Shown here: positions 42,447 through 50,681 of the stretch, one piece after another | How the letters are laid out: every line of letters begins with the position of its first letter | How positions within the stretch are numbered: position 1 is the first letter of the stretch | Assembly: GCF_014653785.1 (NCBI RefSeq) | Contig: NZ_BNAS01000007.1 | Coordinates: 153,148-208,384, forward strand | Origin: Promicromonospora soli | Lineage (GTDB): Bacteria > Actinomycetota > Actinomycetes > Actinomycetales > Cellulomonadaceae | Direction of reading: 5' to 3' | Length of the DNA: 55,237 bases | Notes under the pieces: model-generated | The model's input: the letters and a program-made list of their open reading frames with translations, nothing else | What the model was told of the DNA's origin: nothing | The model's database searches: none | Translations under genes and position numbers: made by a program

Positions 42447-43434
42447 GTCCGTACCTCTCCTCGCCCCGCCAGAAGATGACGAAGCCGATCGCGAAGAACA
42501 CCACTGCCCACGCCGCTCCGAGCGCCCACATCAGCCCGCTCTGCGGGATGCTCTCCTCCTGCGTCAGGCAGGACCGGACGAGGTAGAGGAAGACCGCCAC
42601 AGGCTGGTACTCCAGGATCCCGCCTACCACGACCTTGGCGCCCTCGGAGATGTTCATCCGCTCGAGGTAGCCGGCGAGCGGGAAGATCACGCCGGAGCCG
42701 TACATCACCACCCGCATCACGAAGCCGATGATGTTGTCCAGGTCCGGCGTGGTGGCCACGATCCGGGCCATGATGAAAGCGAGCCCGGTGTTGAAGATCC
42801 ACAGGAGCACGACGGCCGCTGGCAGGAGCAGCCACCACCAGGTGACCGTCATCGTCTGGTACCCGGGGAGGAGCCCACTGAGTAGCACGATGACGCACAT
42901 GACGACGAGCGCCGGCAAGAGCGTCGCCAGGAGCGAGAGCACCGTGGACATGGGCAGCACAGCTCTCGGGAAGTGCAGGGAGCGCAGCAGCTGCGTCTTT
43001 CCGCTGATCGACTTGGCGCCGCCGGTCACCGACGACTCGATGAACCGGAAGATGAAGACGCCGATCACGATGAAGGCGATCGAGTTCCCCACGTGCCGGT
43101 TCACGCCCAGCAGGATCCCGAAGATCAGCACGTAGACGGCGGCGTTGAGGATCGGGTTCAGGACGGCCCAGAGCTGACCGAGGTAGTTGCCCTGGTTCCT
43201 CGCATAGGCGGTGGAGGTCGCCAGTGTGCGAATGAAGGACCAGCGGCCCATCAGGTCCCGGATGTACTCCAGGAGCGGTGGGCGGACGTTCAGCCGGCGA
43301 AGGCCGTACTGCTTCGCCAGCGCCATCCGCTCTTCCGACGTCGTGTCGGGCTCCAGCGGCGGCGGTGGTTGTGGCGTGCCGCCGCGCACAGGGCGGACAC
43401 CGGCTGCGGCCGCATCGGTGGTGGGTGTGCTCAC
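42439..43434 (-). CDS. ABC-2 type polysaccharide export permease (TagG/Wzm-like)
   Basis: A 331-residue integral membrane permease. A proline-rich cytoplasmic N-terminus (about 1-60) leads to six TM segments with the polysaccharide-exporter motif of the ABC-2 family (GNYLGQLWAVLNPILNAAVYVLIFGILLG; SLHFPRAVLP). It forms the channel for the ATPase at 41463. GTG start at 43434. It is divergent from the polysialyltransferase-like gene, with a 154-bp gap that holds a pair of 9-bp inverted sites. Confidence 0.93.
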   Translation of the reverse strand: MSTPTTDAAAAGVRPVRGGTPQPPPPLEPDTTSEERMALAKQYGLRRLNVRPPLLEYIRDLMGRWSFIRTLATSTAYARNQGNYLGQLWAVLNPILNAAVYVLIFGILLGVNRHVGNSIAFIVIGVFIFRFIESSVTGGAKSISGKTQLLRSLHFPRAVLPMSTVLSLLATLLPALVVMCVIVLLSGLLPGYQTMTVTWWWLLLPAAVVLLWIFNTGLAFIMARIVATTPDLDNIIGFVMRVVMYGSGVIFPLAGYLERMNISEGAKVVVGGILEYQPVAVFLYLVRSCLTQEESIPQSGLMWALGAAWAVVFFAIGFVIFWRGEERYGRD

Positions 43435-43446
43435 GGTTTAGGAAAT

Positions 43447-43525
43447 ACCTGTCTGTGGAGGGCAGGCCGGCATCGACCGGCCATCAAAATCCTAGCGGGT
43501 CGGGCTGAAAACCTACCAGACAGGT
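43447..43525. promoter_or_regulatory. Pair of inverted 9-mers in the divergent promoter region
   Basis: ACCTGTCTG (43447-43455) and its exact reverse complement CAGACAGGT (43517-43525) face each other about 70 bp apart in the 154-bp gap between the exporter and the polysialyltransferase-like gene. They could be half-sites for a looping regulator. No regulator is known. Confidence 0.3.
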
Positions 43526-43588
43526 CGGGCATTCCGGGGCCTCCGCCCGGCGTGATCCTGTTCTCCCCGACGTGAGAGACTGCCCATC

Positions 43589-44644
43589 GTGCCGACCGCC
43601 CACCACAATTCGCCTCATCCGACGGGGCCTGCGGGCGCACTGGTCGAGTCGCCGCTCCAGCTTCTCTGCACCATCGAGGCCCATGCCGCGGGGCTCGGCG
43701 GGACCCCGACTCGCGTCCATGTGCGCGACGACGTCCCCGCGCTGGACGACGCCCTGGACGAGGTACGGCGTTTCGGGCTGCCCGAGGGGTTCGCGGCCGA
43801 CCTGGGCGGACGGCGCGCTGCGCTCACCGCTCACGAACCGGTCTGGCTGGTCGGCGACGCCTTCTCCGGCCTGTTCCAGGCGACGGCGCCCCTGCGGCGC
43901 GGCCTGACCCACGTCGTTCTCGTCGACGACGGGCTCGCCACTCTCGACCTGGCCCGACGGCTGGCGGAACGCGAACCGCTGGTCCGCCCGCGCGCCACGG
44001 CCGGCGCGGCACGCCGCCGACTAGGCACCGTCGCCGCCCGCCGGCTGCGGGACCTCGCCGCCGACGGACGCGCGACCCTGTTCACGGCGCTGCCCCTCGA
44101 CGCGGGTGTCAGCGACCGCCTGCGCGCACAAGGATTCGAGCTGGTGCGGAACGAGTTCACCTGGCTCGCCCACGCTCCGGCCGGTGACGCCCCGGCCGAG
44201 CCGACGGTGGTCATCGGCTCCGCCCTCGCCGCCGACGGGCTGATCGACACCGACAGCTATGTGGAGTGGGTCCGGTCGCTCGCGGCAGACGGCCCGTTGC
44301 GCTACCTCCCGCATCGCCGCGAGCGGAACGAGGCACTGACCAGGCTCTCCGCGATCGACGGGCTGGTACTCGACGCGGCAGGGGCCCCGGTAGAGCTACG
44401 CTTGCGCGGCATGGCGGCATCGCAGCGCGTCGTCAGTCTCCCATCCACGGCAGCCGTACTCCTGACCACGATCCTCGCCCCCCGGGGCGTGGCGGTCACG
44501 CCGCAGGCCGTGCCGGACCGCTGGTGGACCGATCGCGCGGCACCGAGCTTGCGCGCGCACCTCTCGAGCGTGCTCCGGCTCGCGGCGGAGACCCGCGCCG
44601 CCGGAACCGGACCCGACTCGACCTACCCGGAGGACCACGGATGA
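43589..44644 (+). CDS. Polysialyltransferase-like glycosyltransferase (alpha-2,8-polyST family)
   Basis: A 351-residue protein. The opening ALVESPLQLLCTIEAHA resembles the start of the alpha-2,8-polysialyltransferase family. The conserved features PLRYLPHRRERNE and VVSLPSTAAVLLTTIL (HP/E and S-x-S-like motifs) appear later. It would transfer a CMP-activated nonulosonic sugar; with NeuB and a CMP-sugar synthetase 4 kb away, the donor is plausibly CMP-sialic-type acid. GTG start; the ATG of the next gene overlaps its stop (ATGA). Family placement is from memory of motifs; moderate certainty. Confidence 0.68.
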   Translation: MPTAHHNSPHPTGPAGALVESPLQLLCTIEAHAAGLGGTPTRVHVRDDVPALDDALDEVRRFGLPEGFAADLGGRRAALTAHEPVWLVGDAFSGLFQATAPLRRGLTHVVLVDDGLATLDLARRLAEREPLVRPRATAGAARRRLGTVAARRLRDLAADGRATLFTALPLDAGVSDRLRAQGFELVRNEFTWLAHAPAGDAPAEPTVVIGSALAADGLIDTDSYVEWVRSLAADGPLRYLPHRRERNEALTRLSAIDGLVLDAAGAPVELRLRGMAASQRVVSLPSTAAVLLTTILAPRGVAVTPQAVPDRWWTDRAAPSLRAHLSSVLRLAAETRAAGTGPDSTYPEDHG

Positions 44645-45873
44645 CCATCCGCGTGCTCGCCGTCGCGGACAGCGACTCCTACCTCAAGTGGGCGTGCTCG
44701 ACGCTCGACAGCCTCGGCGCGCCCGACGCCCCGCTGGAGCGATCGGCCGTCCTGATCAGCACTCCGATCGTGCCCACCACGAGCCAGATCGCGGCCGCCG
44801 TCGCCGGTTCCTCCGTGGTGCGCCCGCACGTGCTGAGCCTGCGCGCCCTGAAGCAGCACGTCCGGGACGCCAAGCCCGACGTCGTGCTGGTCGCCGCGAC
44901 CGGGCCGGTCGCGGAGATGGTTGCTCGCACGGTTGTCCGGGCGGACCCGCAGCGGCGGCCCGCCCTCGTCACCGGCCTGCCGGGCATGGCCCTGCCGGCC
45001 ACGCCGCGCGGCACGGCATGGCGCCGCTGGTGCGACGCGTTCGTCGTGCACAGCCGCCGGGAGCGCCTGGCCTACCAGGACGCGTTCGCCGCCCACGGCG
45101 TCGAGCCGCACGTGGTACTGACCCATCTGCCGTTCCTGGAGCGGAACGCCACCATGACGCCGAAGCCCATCGAGCGCGTCGTGTTCGCCGCCCAGGCCAA
45201 GGTGCCCGCCGGGCGCACCGAACGCCTCCGCCTGCTCGACGGCCTGGCGAACATCGCCAACGAAGGCTTCGACGTGATCGTCAAGCTCCGCGCCCGCAAG
45301 GGTGAGCGGCAGACGCACAACGAGGAGCACCCCTACGACGACCTGTGGGAGGCCGAGCACGCACGGCTCGGCCATCCGGCCGGCGCCCTGCGCTTCGTGG
45401 ACGGCCCCATGGCCGAGTGGCTGCAGTCCGGCACGGCCCTCGTGACCGTCAGCTCGACGGCGGCGCTCGAGTCGCTGGCCCTGAACCTGCCGACCGCCCT
45501 GGTCGACGACTTCGGCGTCTCCGACGAGCTCCTCAACGAGCCCTTCGCGGGCAGCGGCTGCCTCGTAGCCCTCGCGGACGCCGGCAAGCTCTTCCGCGAG
45601 AGCGGCCCCGTGCCCGACGCCGCGTGGCTGGACGAGAACTACCTGCACAGCAGCGACTCGGAGCTGCCTGACGTCGTCTCGGCCCTCGCCGCGCAGCGTG
45701 CGGACGGCACGCTGCGCGAGCTGCCGGACGTGCGCCCCTGGCTGTGGCCACGGCACGTGCGGGTGCTGCTGCAGTCGGTGCTGCCGGCCCCGGTCTACCA
45801 GGCCATCCTGGTCGTCGGTCGCCCGGTCAAGCGGGTGCTCGGCGGGGCAGCGCCGTCGCTCGAGAACCGGTAG
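44641..45873 (+). CDS. DUF6716-type putative glycosyltransferase
   Basis: A 410-residue GT-B-like protein of the kind often adjacent to the polysialyltransferase-like gene in actinobacterial sialic-acid clusters. It starts MTIRVLAVADSDSYLKWACSTLDSL, and the C-terminal half has MAEWLQSGTALVTVSSTAALESLALNLPTALVDDFGVSDELLNEPF, reminiscent of a nucleotide-sugar-binding domain. The exact reaction is unknown. Its start overlaps the upstream stop (ATGA), so the two are co-translated. A perfect 11-bp inverted repeat follows. Confidence 0.72.
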   Translation: MTIRVLAVADSDSYLKWACSTLDSLGAPDAPLERSAVLISTPIVPTTSQIAAAVAGSSVVRPHVLSLRALKQHVRDAKPDVVLVAATGPVAEMVARTVVRADPQRRPALVTGLPGMALPATPRGTAWRRWCDAFVVHSRRERLAYQDAFAAHGVEPHVVLTHLPFLERNATMTPKPIERVVFAAQAKVPAGRTERLRLLDGLANIANEGFDVIVKLRARKGERQTHNEEHPYDDLWEAEHARLGHPAGALRFVDGPMAEWLQSGTALVTVSSTAALESLALNLPTALVDDFGVSDELLNEPFAGSGCLVALADAGKLFRESGPVPDAAWLDENYLHSSDSELPDVVSALAAQRADGTLRELPDVRPWLWPRHVRVLLQSVLPAPVYQAILVVGRPVKRVLGGAAPSLENR

Positions 45874-45879
45874 CCGACA

Positions 45880-45917
45880 CCCGCCCAGATCGGGTGAATT
45901 ATGCCAATCTGGGCGGG
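45880..45917 (+). terminator. Hairpin after the DUF6716-type gene
   Basis: CCCGCCCAGAT (45880-45890), 16 bases of loop and ATCTGGGCGGG (45907-45917) are perfect complements, seven bases after the stop. No U-tract is visible. Confidence 0.65.
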
Positions 45918-45989
45918 AACTTCGTTGCCCGGTCAACACGTAGCGGCTAGCGTCGGCCGGGCTCCACGACCCTACGGCCGGAAGACATC

Positions 45990-46970
45990 ATGAAACGTGC
46001 TCTGATCAGCACCGCAGCTCTCACTCTGTCGCTCCTGACCGCCGGCGCGGGGACCGCCGTCGCCGCGGACGTCCCGGACCCCAGCGCGTCGCCTTCGCCG
46101 AGCATCTCCCCTTCGCCGTCCCCCAGCGCAGAGCCCGACGCCGATGTCATGGCGCTGGAACCGACACTCGGGCTGGCCCCGAACTTCACGTGCGACGAGG
46201 ACCCGTCCGACGACTTCCAGATCCCGCAGGACGGGGACGGAGTCACCTACACCCTTGAGGACGGCATCTTCACCGCCGCGCTGGAGGAAGGGTACGTGTG
46301 GGGAGAGGGGCCAGTGAACTGGGACCCCTGGACCGATCCCATCTACGAGGAGCCGCCGTACATCGAGCCGGAGCCTGGCACCACGGACCCGTACGTCAGG
46401 GCGGTCGCCGACTACGCGTTCCCGAACTGCAACCACAACGACGAGACGACCGTCAACGTGACGACCGAGTGCACGGACGGCATGGGCTACCTCGTGTACG
46501 ACATCGACGCGTGGTGGGCGACCGACGAGACCAGCGTCGCCATCTACCCCTACACCTCGGACGAGGCTGCCCAGGGGCGCACCGTCTATGACGGCAACAC
46601 GCTGTCCGGCCGGCTTGCCTGGGACGGCAGCACACCCGGCATGACCGGTCCGATCGCTGTGGGGTACGGGGACGAGATCTACGATCCGGAGGAGACTGCG
46701 GTAAGCGACCCCATCTTCTGGATCCACACAGGCGAGGGCCGGGACATCCATGAAGCGCTGGCCATGCTCCGCTTCGAGTCCGCCGACCCGTGCCTCGGCG
46801 TCGACGGCGGAACTGGCGACGGTGAGGGTGAGGGTGCGGCCGACGGCTCCGACGACGACGAGCTCGCCGCGACCGGCCCCGAGGCCGCGTGGCTCACGGC
46901 CGGCGTCGCCGCGCTGCTGGTGGCCGCGGGCGCCGCGCTCGTCGTCGTACGTCGCCGCCTGGGCGCCTGA
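45990..46970 (+). CDS. Sortase-anchored secreted protein with Ser/Pro linker
   Basis: A 326-residue cell-wall protein. Signal peptide (MKRALISTAALTLSLLTAG) cut near AVAAD, then a SPSPSISPSPSPS linker, an acidic domain without recognised family (rich in Asp, Trp, Pro and a few Cys) and a C-terminal sorting signal: LAATG (variant of LPxTG), hydrophobic helix and RRRLGA tail. LAxTG motifs fit the class E sortases of actinobacteria. Start at 45990 with GGAAG upstream. Function unknown. It ends in a strong bidirectional hairpin. Confidence 0.82.
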   Translation: MKRALISTAALTLSLLTAGAGTAVAADVPDPSASPSPSISPSPSPSAEPDADVMALEPTLGLAPNFTCDEDPSDDFQIPQDGDGVTYTLEDGIFTAALEEGYVWGEGPVNWDPWTDPIYEEPPYIEPEPGTTDPYVRAVADYAFPNCNHNDETTVNVTTECTDGMGYLVYDIDAWWATDETSVAIYPYTSDEAAQGRTVYDGNTLSGRLAWDGSTPGMTGPIAVGYGDEIYDPEETAVSDPIFWIHTGEGRDIHEALAMLRFESADPCLGVDGGTGDGEGEGAADGSDDDELAATGPEAAWLTAGVAALLVAAGAALVVVRRRLGA

Positions 46971-46988
46971 GACGACCCCATAACGCGC

Positions 46989-47022
46989 TGAGGCGCTCAC
47001 CCCGCACGGGGTGAGCGCCTCA
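46989..47022. terminator. Perfect 15-bp hairpin between convergent genes
   Basis: TGAGGCGCTCACCCC (46989-47003), loop GCAC, GGGGTGAGCGCCTCA (47008-47022). It sits between the sortase substrate (stop 46970) and the convergent GT2 (stop 47036). Confidence 0.82.
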
Positions 47023-47035
47023 GCAGCGTCGACGG

Positions 47036-48079
47036 TCAGACGCCGTCGTCGGTCCGGACCCGCTCGGTGAGGCCGCGCAGGAAACCCGCCCCCCACGCCA
47101 TGTGCATGGTCATGAGCGTGACGGGCAGTGCGAGGGCTGAACGCAGGTCCAGCCGTGGGCTGCGGGTCGCGGCGTGCGCCGAGGCGGCGAGGACGCCCAG
47201 CAGGTAGGTGGCTGGGGCCACGAGGCCGACCACCACCAGAGGCAGCAGGCCCGCTATCGCGCCGCCGACGGCAAGCAGGACCGACGTGCCGAGCACGACG
47301 ACGGCGGTCGGCGGGGCGAGGTAGCGCAGGTTCGCGGTGCCGGGGTTGCGGCGCACCACCTCGCGACGCCACATGCCGGTACGCCAGAACTGCGTGGCGA
47401 CGGCGCCGAGCGTGCGACGCGGCTTGTACTGGACCACGAGCGACGGGTCGAACCACAGCAGGCTGCCGCTGTTCCGCAGGCGCAGGCACAGCTCCCAGTC
47501 CTGGGCCCGCACGTACACGGGCGAGTACCCGCCCACGCGCTCCAGCGCCTCACGGCGGAACGTGCCCAGGTAGACCGTCTCGGCTGGGCCGGCACTGCCG
47601 CCCGTGTGGAACGACGCGGCGCCCAGACCTGCCGGGTGGCTCATCGCGCGCGCCACGGCCTTCTGGACGGGGGTGTCGCCGACGGGAAGCATCTGCCCGC
47701 CCACGCCGTCGGCCCCCGCGGCCTGGAGAGCCTCCACCGCGCGGCGCACGTACGTGGGCTCGGCCACCGTGTGGCCGTCCACGCGTACGAAGATCGAATG
47801 TCCCTCGGGCATGCGCTCCAGGCCTGCGTTCAGGCCGAGCGGCTTGGAGCCCGTCGGGTTGTCCACGACGGTGACGCGACCCGTCTCGACCGCGAGCTTG
47901 TCCGCGATCTCGCGGGTCCGGTCCTTGGAGGGGCCCACCGCGATCACCATGTGCAGCGGATGCGGGTAGTCCTGGCCCAGGATCGACCGCACCATCGCCT
48001 CGAGGTAGGGCTCCTCGTCACGTACGACGGCGACCACCGTCACCAACGGCATGCTCGCCGCATCTACCCGCTCGGGCAC
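47036..48079 (-). CDS. Glycosyltransferase family 2 (ExoA-like) with C-terminal membrane helices
   Basis: A 347-residue GT2 enzyme. GT-A signatures are VTVVAVVRDEEPYLEAMVRSILGQDYP, FVRVDGHT (DxD-like) and AQDWELCLRLR (catalytic ED-x). The C-terminal ~110 residues form three or more TM helices (LGTSVLLAVGGAIAGLLPLVVVGLVAP). Such proteins extend glycans on lipid carriers. The GTG at 48079 has GAGAGGGGG upstream; an ATG at 48052 (MPLVTVV) is an alternative, and a longer frame upstream is rejected. Reads leftward, probably with neuB and neuA. Confidence 0.87.
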   Translation of the reverse strand: MPERVDAASMPLVTVVAVVRDEEPYLEAMVRSILGQDYPHPLHMVIAVGPSKDRTREIADKLAVETGRVTVVDNPTGSKPLGLNAGLERMPEGHSIFVRVDGHTVAEPTYVRRAVEALQAAGADGVGGQMLPVGDTPVQKAVARAMSHPAGLGAASFHTGGSAGPAETVYLGTFRREALERVGGYSPVYVRAQDWELCLRLRNSGSLLWFDPSLVVQYKPRRTLGAVATQFWRTGMWRREVVRRNPGTANLRYLAPPTAVVVLGTSVLLAVGGAIAGLLPLVVVGLVAPATYLLGVLAASAHAATRSPRLDLRSALALPVTLMTMHMAWGAGFLRGLTERVRTDDGV

Positions 48080-48153
48080 GAGGCCCCCTCTCGCGATGGC
48101 TGGGCCGCTGCGGCCCGTGCGTTCCCCTGAACCTGCCGGACCGGGGAACATCA

Positions 48154-48185
48154 GAGGCGGGCACCGCACGTGCGGCGCCCGCCTC
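48154..48185 (-). terminator. GC-rich hairpin between neuB and the GT2 gene
   Basis: GAGGCGGGC-x-CCGCA and its complement TGCGG-x-GCCCGCCTC form a 15-bp stem with one mismatch, with a CG turn at the centre. It lies downstream of neuB (stop 48324) and upstream of the GT2 start, so it may end or attenuate the neuB transcript. Confidence 0.5.
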
Positions 48186-48290
48186 CGACGATGAACAGTT
48201 CCACGGACTCAGACCCTGCTGGGCGTCCGAGCCTGCGACGTGCCTTCGGTCCAGGCGCTGTCTGACGCGCCTGAGCCTACTACTGGCCTC

Positions 48291-48308
48291 GGATCAGTGT
48301 GCTGATCC
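48291..48308 (-). terminator. Nested hairpin after the neuB stop
   Basis: GGATCAG-TGTG-CTGATCC is a perfect 7-bp stem about 15 bases after the neuB stop. It lies within longer arms CGCCTGAGCC (48268-48277) and GGCTCAGGCG (48321-48330), which are also perfect complements. Confidence 0.55.
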
Positions 48309-48323
48309 GCCTGGGCCTGTGGC

Positions 48324-49217
48324 TCAGGCGTCGACGCGACGGAGGCGCGACATCGGCGAGAACTCGCCGGGCATGACGCGCTTCTGGCCGTCGCCGAGAG
48401 CCTTCTCGAGGATGCGGATGTCACGCACCAGGTTCTCGAGGCCCTTGGGCTCGAGCGAGGAGGCGTGGTCCGAGCCCCACATCGCGCGGTCGAGCGTGAT
48501 GTGCCGCTCCACGGCGACGGCGCCCAGCGCCACTGCTGCGATCGAGATCTGCAGACCGGTCTCGTGGCCCGAGTAGCCGACGGGCACGCCGTAGCGCTCC
48601 TGCAGCGTCGTGATGGTGCGCAGGTTCGCCTCCTCGGGGGGAAGCGGGTAGGTCGACGTGGAGTGCAGGATCACGAGCTTGCTCGTGTCCAGGATCTCCA
48701 CGGCGGCGTCGATCTGCTCGAGCGTCGACATACCGGTCGAGAGGATGATCGGCTTGCCGGTGGCGGCGAGCGCGTGAAGCATCTCGTGGTCCGTGACAGA
48801 GGCGGAGGCGACCTTGTGGGTCGGCACGCCCATCTTCTCCAGGAAGTCCACCGACGGGGCGTCCCACGGAGAGGCGAACCACTGCACGCCCTTGTCCTTG
48901 GCGTACGCGTCGATCTCCGTGTACTCCGGCTCCTCGAACTCAACCTTGTACTTGTACTCGAGGTACGTCATCTCGCCCCAGGGCGTCTGACGGATCTTGT
49001 CGCGCTGGTCCTTCGGAGTGCTGATCTCCGGAGTGCGCTTCTGGAACTTCACGGCCTGGCATCCGGCCTCGACCGCGACGTCGATCAGCTTCTTGGCAAT
49101 CTCGACGTCACCGTTGTGGTTGATGCCGATCTCGCCGATCACGTACACGGGCTGGCCGACGCCGACCTGCAGGTCGCCGATGGTGACCGGCGCGGGCTGC
49201 GCGTTCGTCGCGCTCAT
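48324..49217 (-). CDS. neuB: NeuB-family nonulosonic acid synthase, lacking the SAF domain
   Basis: A 297-residue TIM-barrel synthase. Conserved features are YVIGEIGINHNGDVEIAKKLID, AVKFQKRTPE, the metal/phosphoenolpyruvate-binding HST-STYPLP stretch, GYSGHETGLQISIAAVALGA and VERHITLDRAMWGSDHASSLEP. NeuB condenses phosphoenolpyruvate with an N-acyl-mannosamine- or similar-type sugar to sialic-, legionaminic- or Kdn-type acids. Most family members carry a C-terminal antifreeze-like (SAF) domain of about 50 residues; this one ends SPMSRLRRVDA just where it should begin. Downstream of neuA by 57 bp. Confidence 0.92.
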   Translation of the reverse strand: MSATNAQPAPVTIGDLQVGVGQPVYVIGEIGINHNGDVEIAKKLIDVAVEAGCQAVKFQKRTPEISTPKDQRDKIRQTPWGEMTYLEYKYKVEFEEPEYTEIDAYAKDKGVQWFASPWDAPSVDFLEKMGVPTHKVASASVTDHEMLHALAATGKPIILSTGMSTLEQIDAAVEILDTSKLVILHSTSTYPLPPEEANLRTITTLQERYGVPVGYSGHETGLQISIAAVALGAVAVERHITLDRAMWGSDHASSLEPKGLENLVRDIRILEKALGDGQKRVMPGEFSPMSRLRRVDA

Positions 49218-49274
49218 AAGAAGGTCCTTCCGAAAGGGTCAAGCACAGGGTAGTGCTGTTACGTGTCGTCGGGA

Positions 49275-50516
49275 CTAACCGGTGACGACGGGGGTCTGGG
49301 CAGCTGCTGTACTGGAGGCGACTTCGCCCTGACGCGCAGCGAGTATACGGTCACAGATCTCACGAACCGCACCGTTCCCGCCCTCGCGGGACAGCACGAG
49401 CCTGGCCTGTGCCTTCACCTCAGGGCGTGCGTCGGCGACCGCGACGGGCCATCCGACGACCGCCATGGCGGCGAGGTCGTTGACGTCATTCCCGACGTAC
49501 GCGACCCGCGACGGGTCCAGGTTCTGCTCGGCGATCCAGGCGCGCAGGGCCGAGGCCTTGTCGTCGATACCGTGCATGACCTGCACCTTCAGCTTGTCGG
49601 CACGCGAGGCGACGACCTTGTTGGTCTCCGTGGAGAGGATGAGGATCGGCAGTCCCGTGCGGCGCAGGCGGGAGACGCCCATGCCGTCGCCGCGGCTCAC
49701 CCGCACCTGCTCGGTGCCGTCCTGGTCGACGTAGGCGTGGTCGTCGGTGTGGACGCCGTCGAAGTCTGTGACGAGCGCCTCGACGTCGAGCGGCACCGGA
49801 GCGGCGTCGCTCTTCTGGTCCACGAGCTGGCGGGCGAGCCAGAGGTCGCGCGGCTCGTCGATCTCGATGGACCACTCGGGCGCCAGCGGCTGGATGCCGA
49901 CGTCGCCGAAGAATCGGCGACCACCTTCACGGAACCCGTCCGTACGCATCACGTAGAACGCACCGGTCTCGCGGAAGTGCGGGGCGCGCTCCTGGCGGCG
50001 CGGGCGGTACTCGGTGGTGTGTCCCACAGGGCTGGCGACGCCGTCGTCGATGCGCCACTGGAAGTCGTGCGTCTCGGAGACCGCTACCACTACGTCCTTC
50101 TCGCCCGCGGTGACGCGGCGGATCGCCGTGTCCAGGTCTTCCGGGTCGATGAACGGTGAGGTGCACTGCACCAGCACCGTCACTGGCGGGATCTCCTGGG
50201 GAGGCAGGCCGCCGTCGCCGGCCTCGACGCGGTCGAGGACGTGCAGCAGCGCCGACTCCGACGATGCCGTGCTGCCCGCGATCTCCGCGGGGCGGGCCAC
50301 GACGCGCGCACCGTGCAGGCGGGCCTCGGCGGCGATCTCGTCATGGTCGGTCGAGACGATGACCTCGGCCACCGACGGGGCCGCGAGCGACGCCTGTACT
50401 GCGCGCCCCACGAGCGTGATCCCGTCCACTCGCGCGAGGTTCTTCAGCGGTACCCCCTGAGAGCCGCCGCGCGCAGGGATGATGACTATCGCCGATGGGG
50501 TTGTCTGGTCGGGCAT
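49275..50516 (-). CDS. Bifunctional CMP-nonulosonate cytidylyltransferase / KdsC-like HAD phosphatase
   Basis: A 413-residue fusion. Residues 1-230 are a NeuA/KdsB-type cytidylyltransferase: VIIPARGGSQGVPLKNL (nucleotide loop), VLVQCTSPFIDPEDLDTAI and RETGAFYVMRTDGF. Residues 240-400 are an HAD phosphatase of the KdsC type: VTDFDGVHTDD, ILSTETNKV and YVGNDVNDLAAM. The phosphatase would dephosphorylate the 9-phosphate product of NeuB, then the cytidylyltransferase would make the CMP-sugar. The ATG at 50516 is upstream of neuB in the same leftward operon. Fits a Kdn- or legionaminic-like pathway; which one cannot be read. Confidence 0.9.
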   Translation of the reverse strand: MPDQTTPSAIVIIPARGGSQGVPLKNLARVDGITLVGRAVQASLAAPSVAEVIVSTDHDEIAAEARLHGARVVARPAEIAGSTASSESALLHVLDRVEAGDGGLPPQEIPPVTVLVQCTSPFIDPEDLDTAIRRVTAGEKDVVVAVSETHDFQWRIDDGVASPVGHTTEYRPRRQERAPHFRETGAFYVMRTDGFREGGRRFFGDVGIQPLAPEWSIEIDEPRDLWLARQLVDQKSDAAPVPLDVEALVTDFDGVHTDDHAYVDQDGTEQVRVSRGDGMGVSRLRRTGLPILILSTETNKVVASRADKLKVQVMHGIDDKASALRAWIAEQNLDPSRVAYVGNDVNDLAAMAVVGWPVAVADARPEVKAQARLVLSREGGNGAVREICDRILAARQGEVASSTAAAQTPVVTG

Positions 50517-50681
50517 GGCCTAATCTCTGGTGGTAGGGACGGGAGCGGGAGCGACCCTATCGAACGAGGTGCCGTGCGTGGTCCTGGAGCGATGTTCCTG
50601 GCGCAGCTCCTCGTACTGGAGAGCACCCGATCTACTGTAGCGTCCCTGCACGCCCGCCCCACCGCGCAGCAGGAGTAGCGA

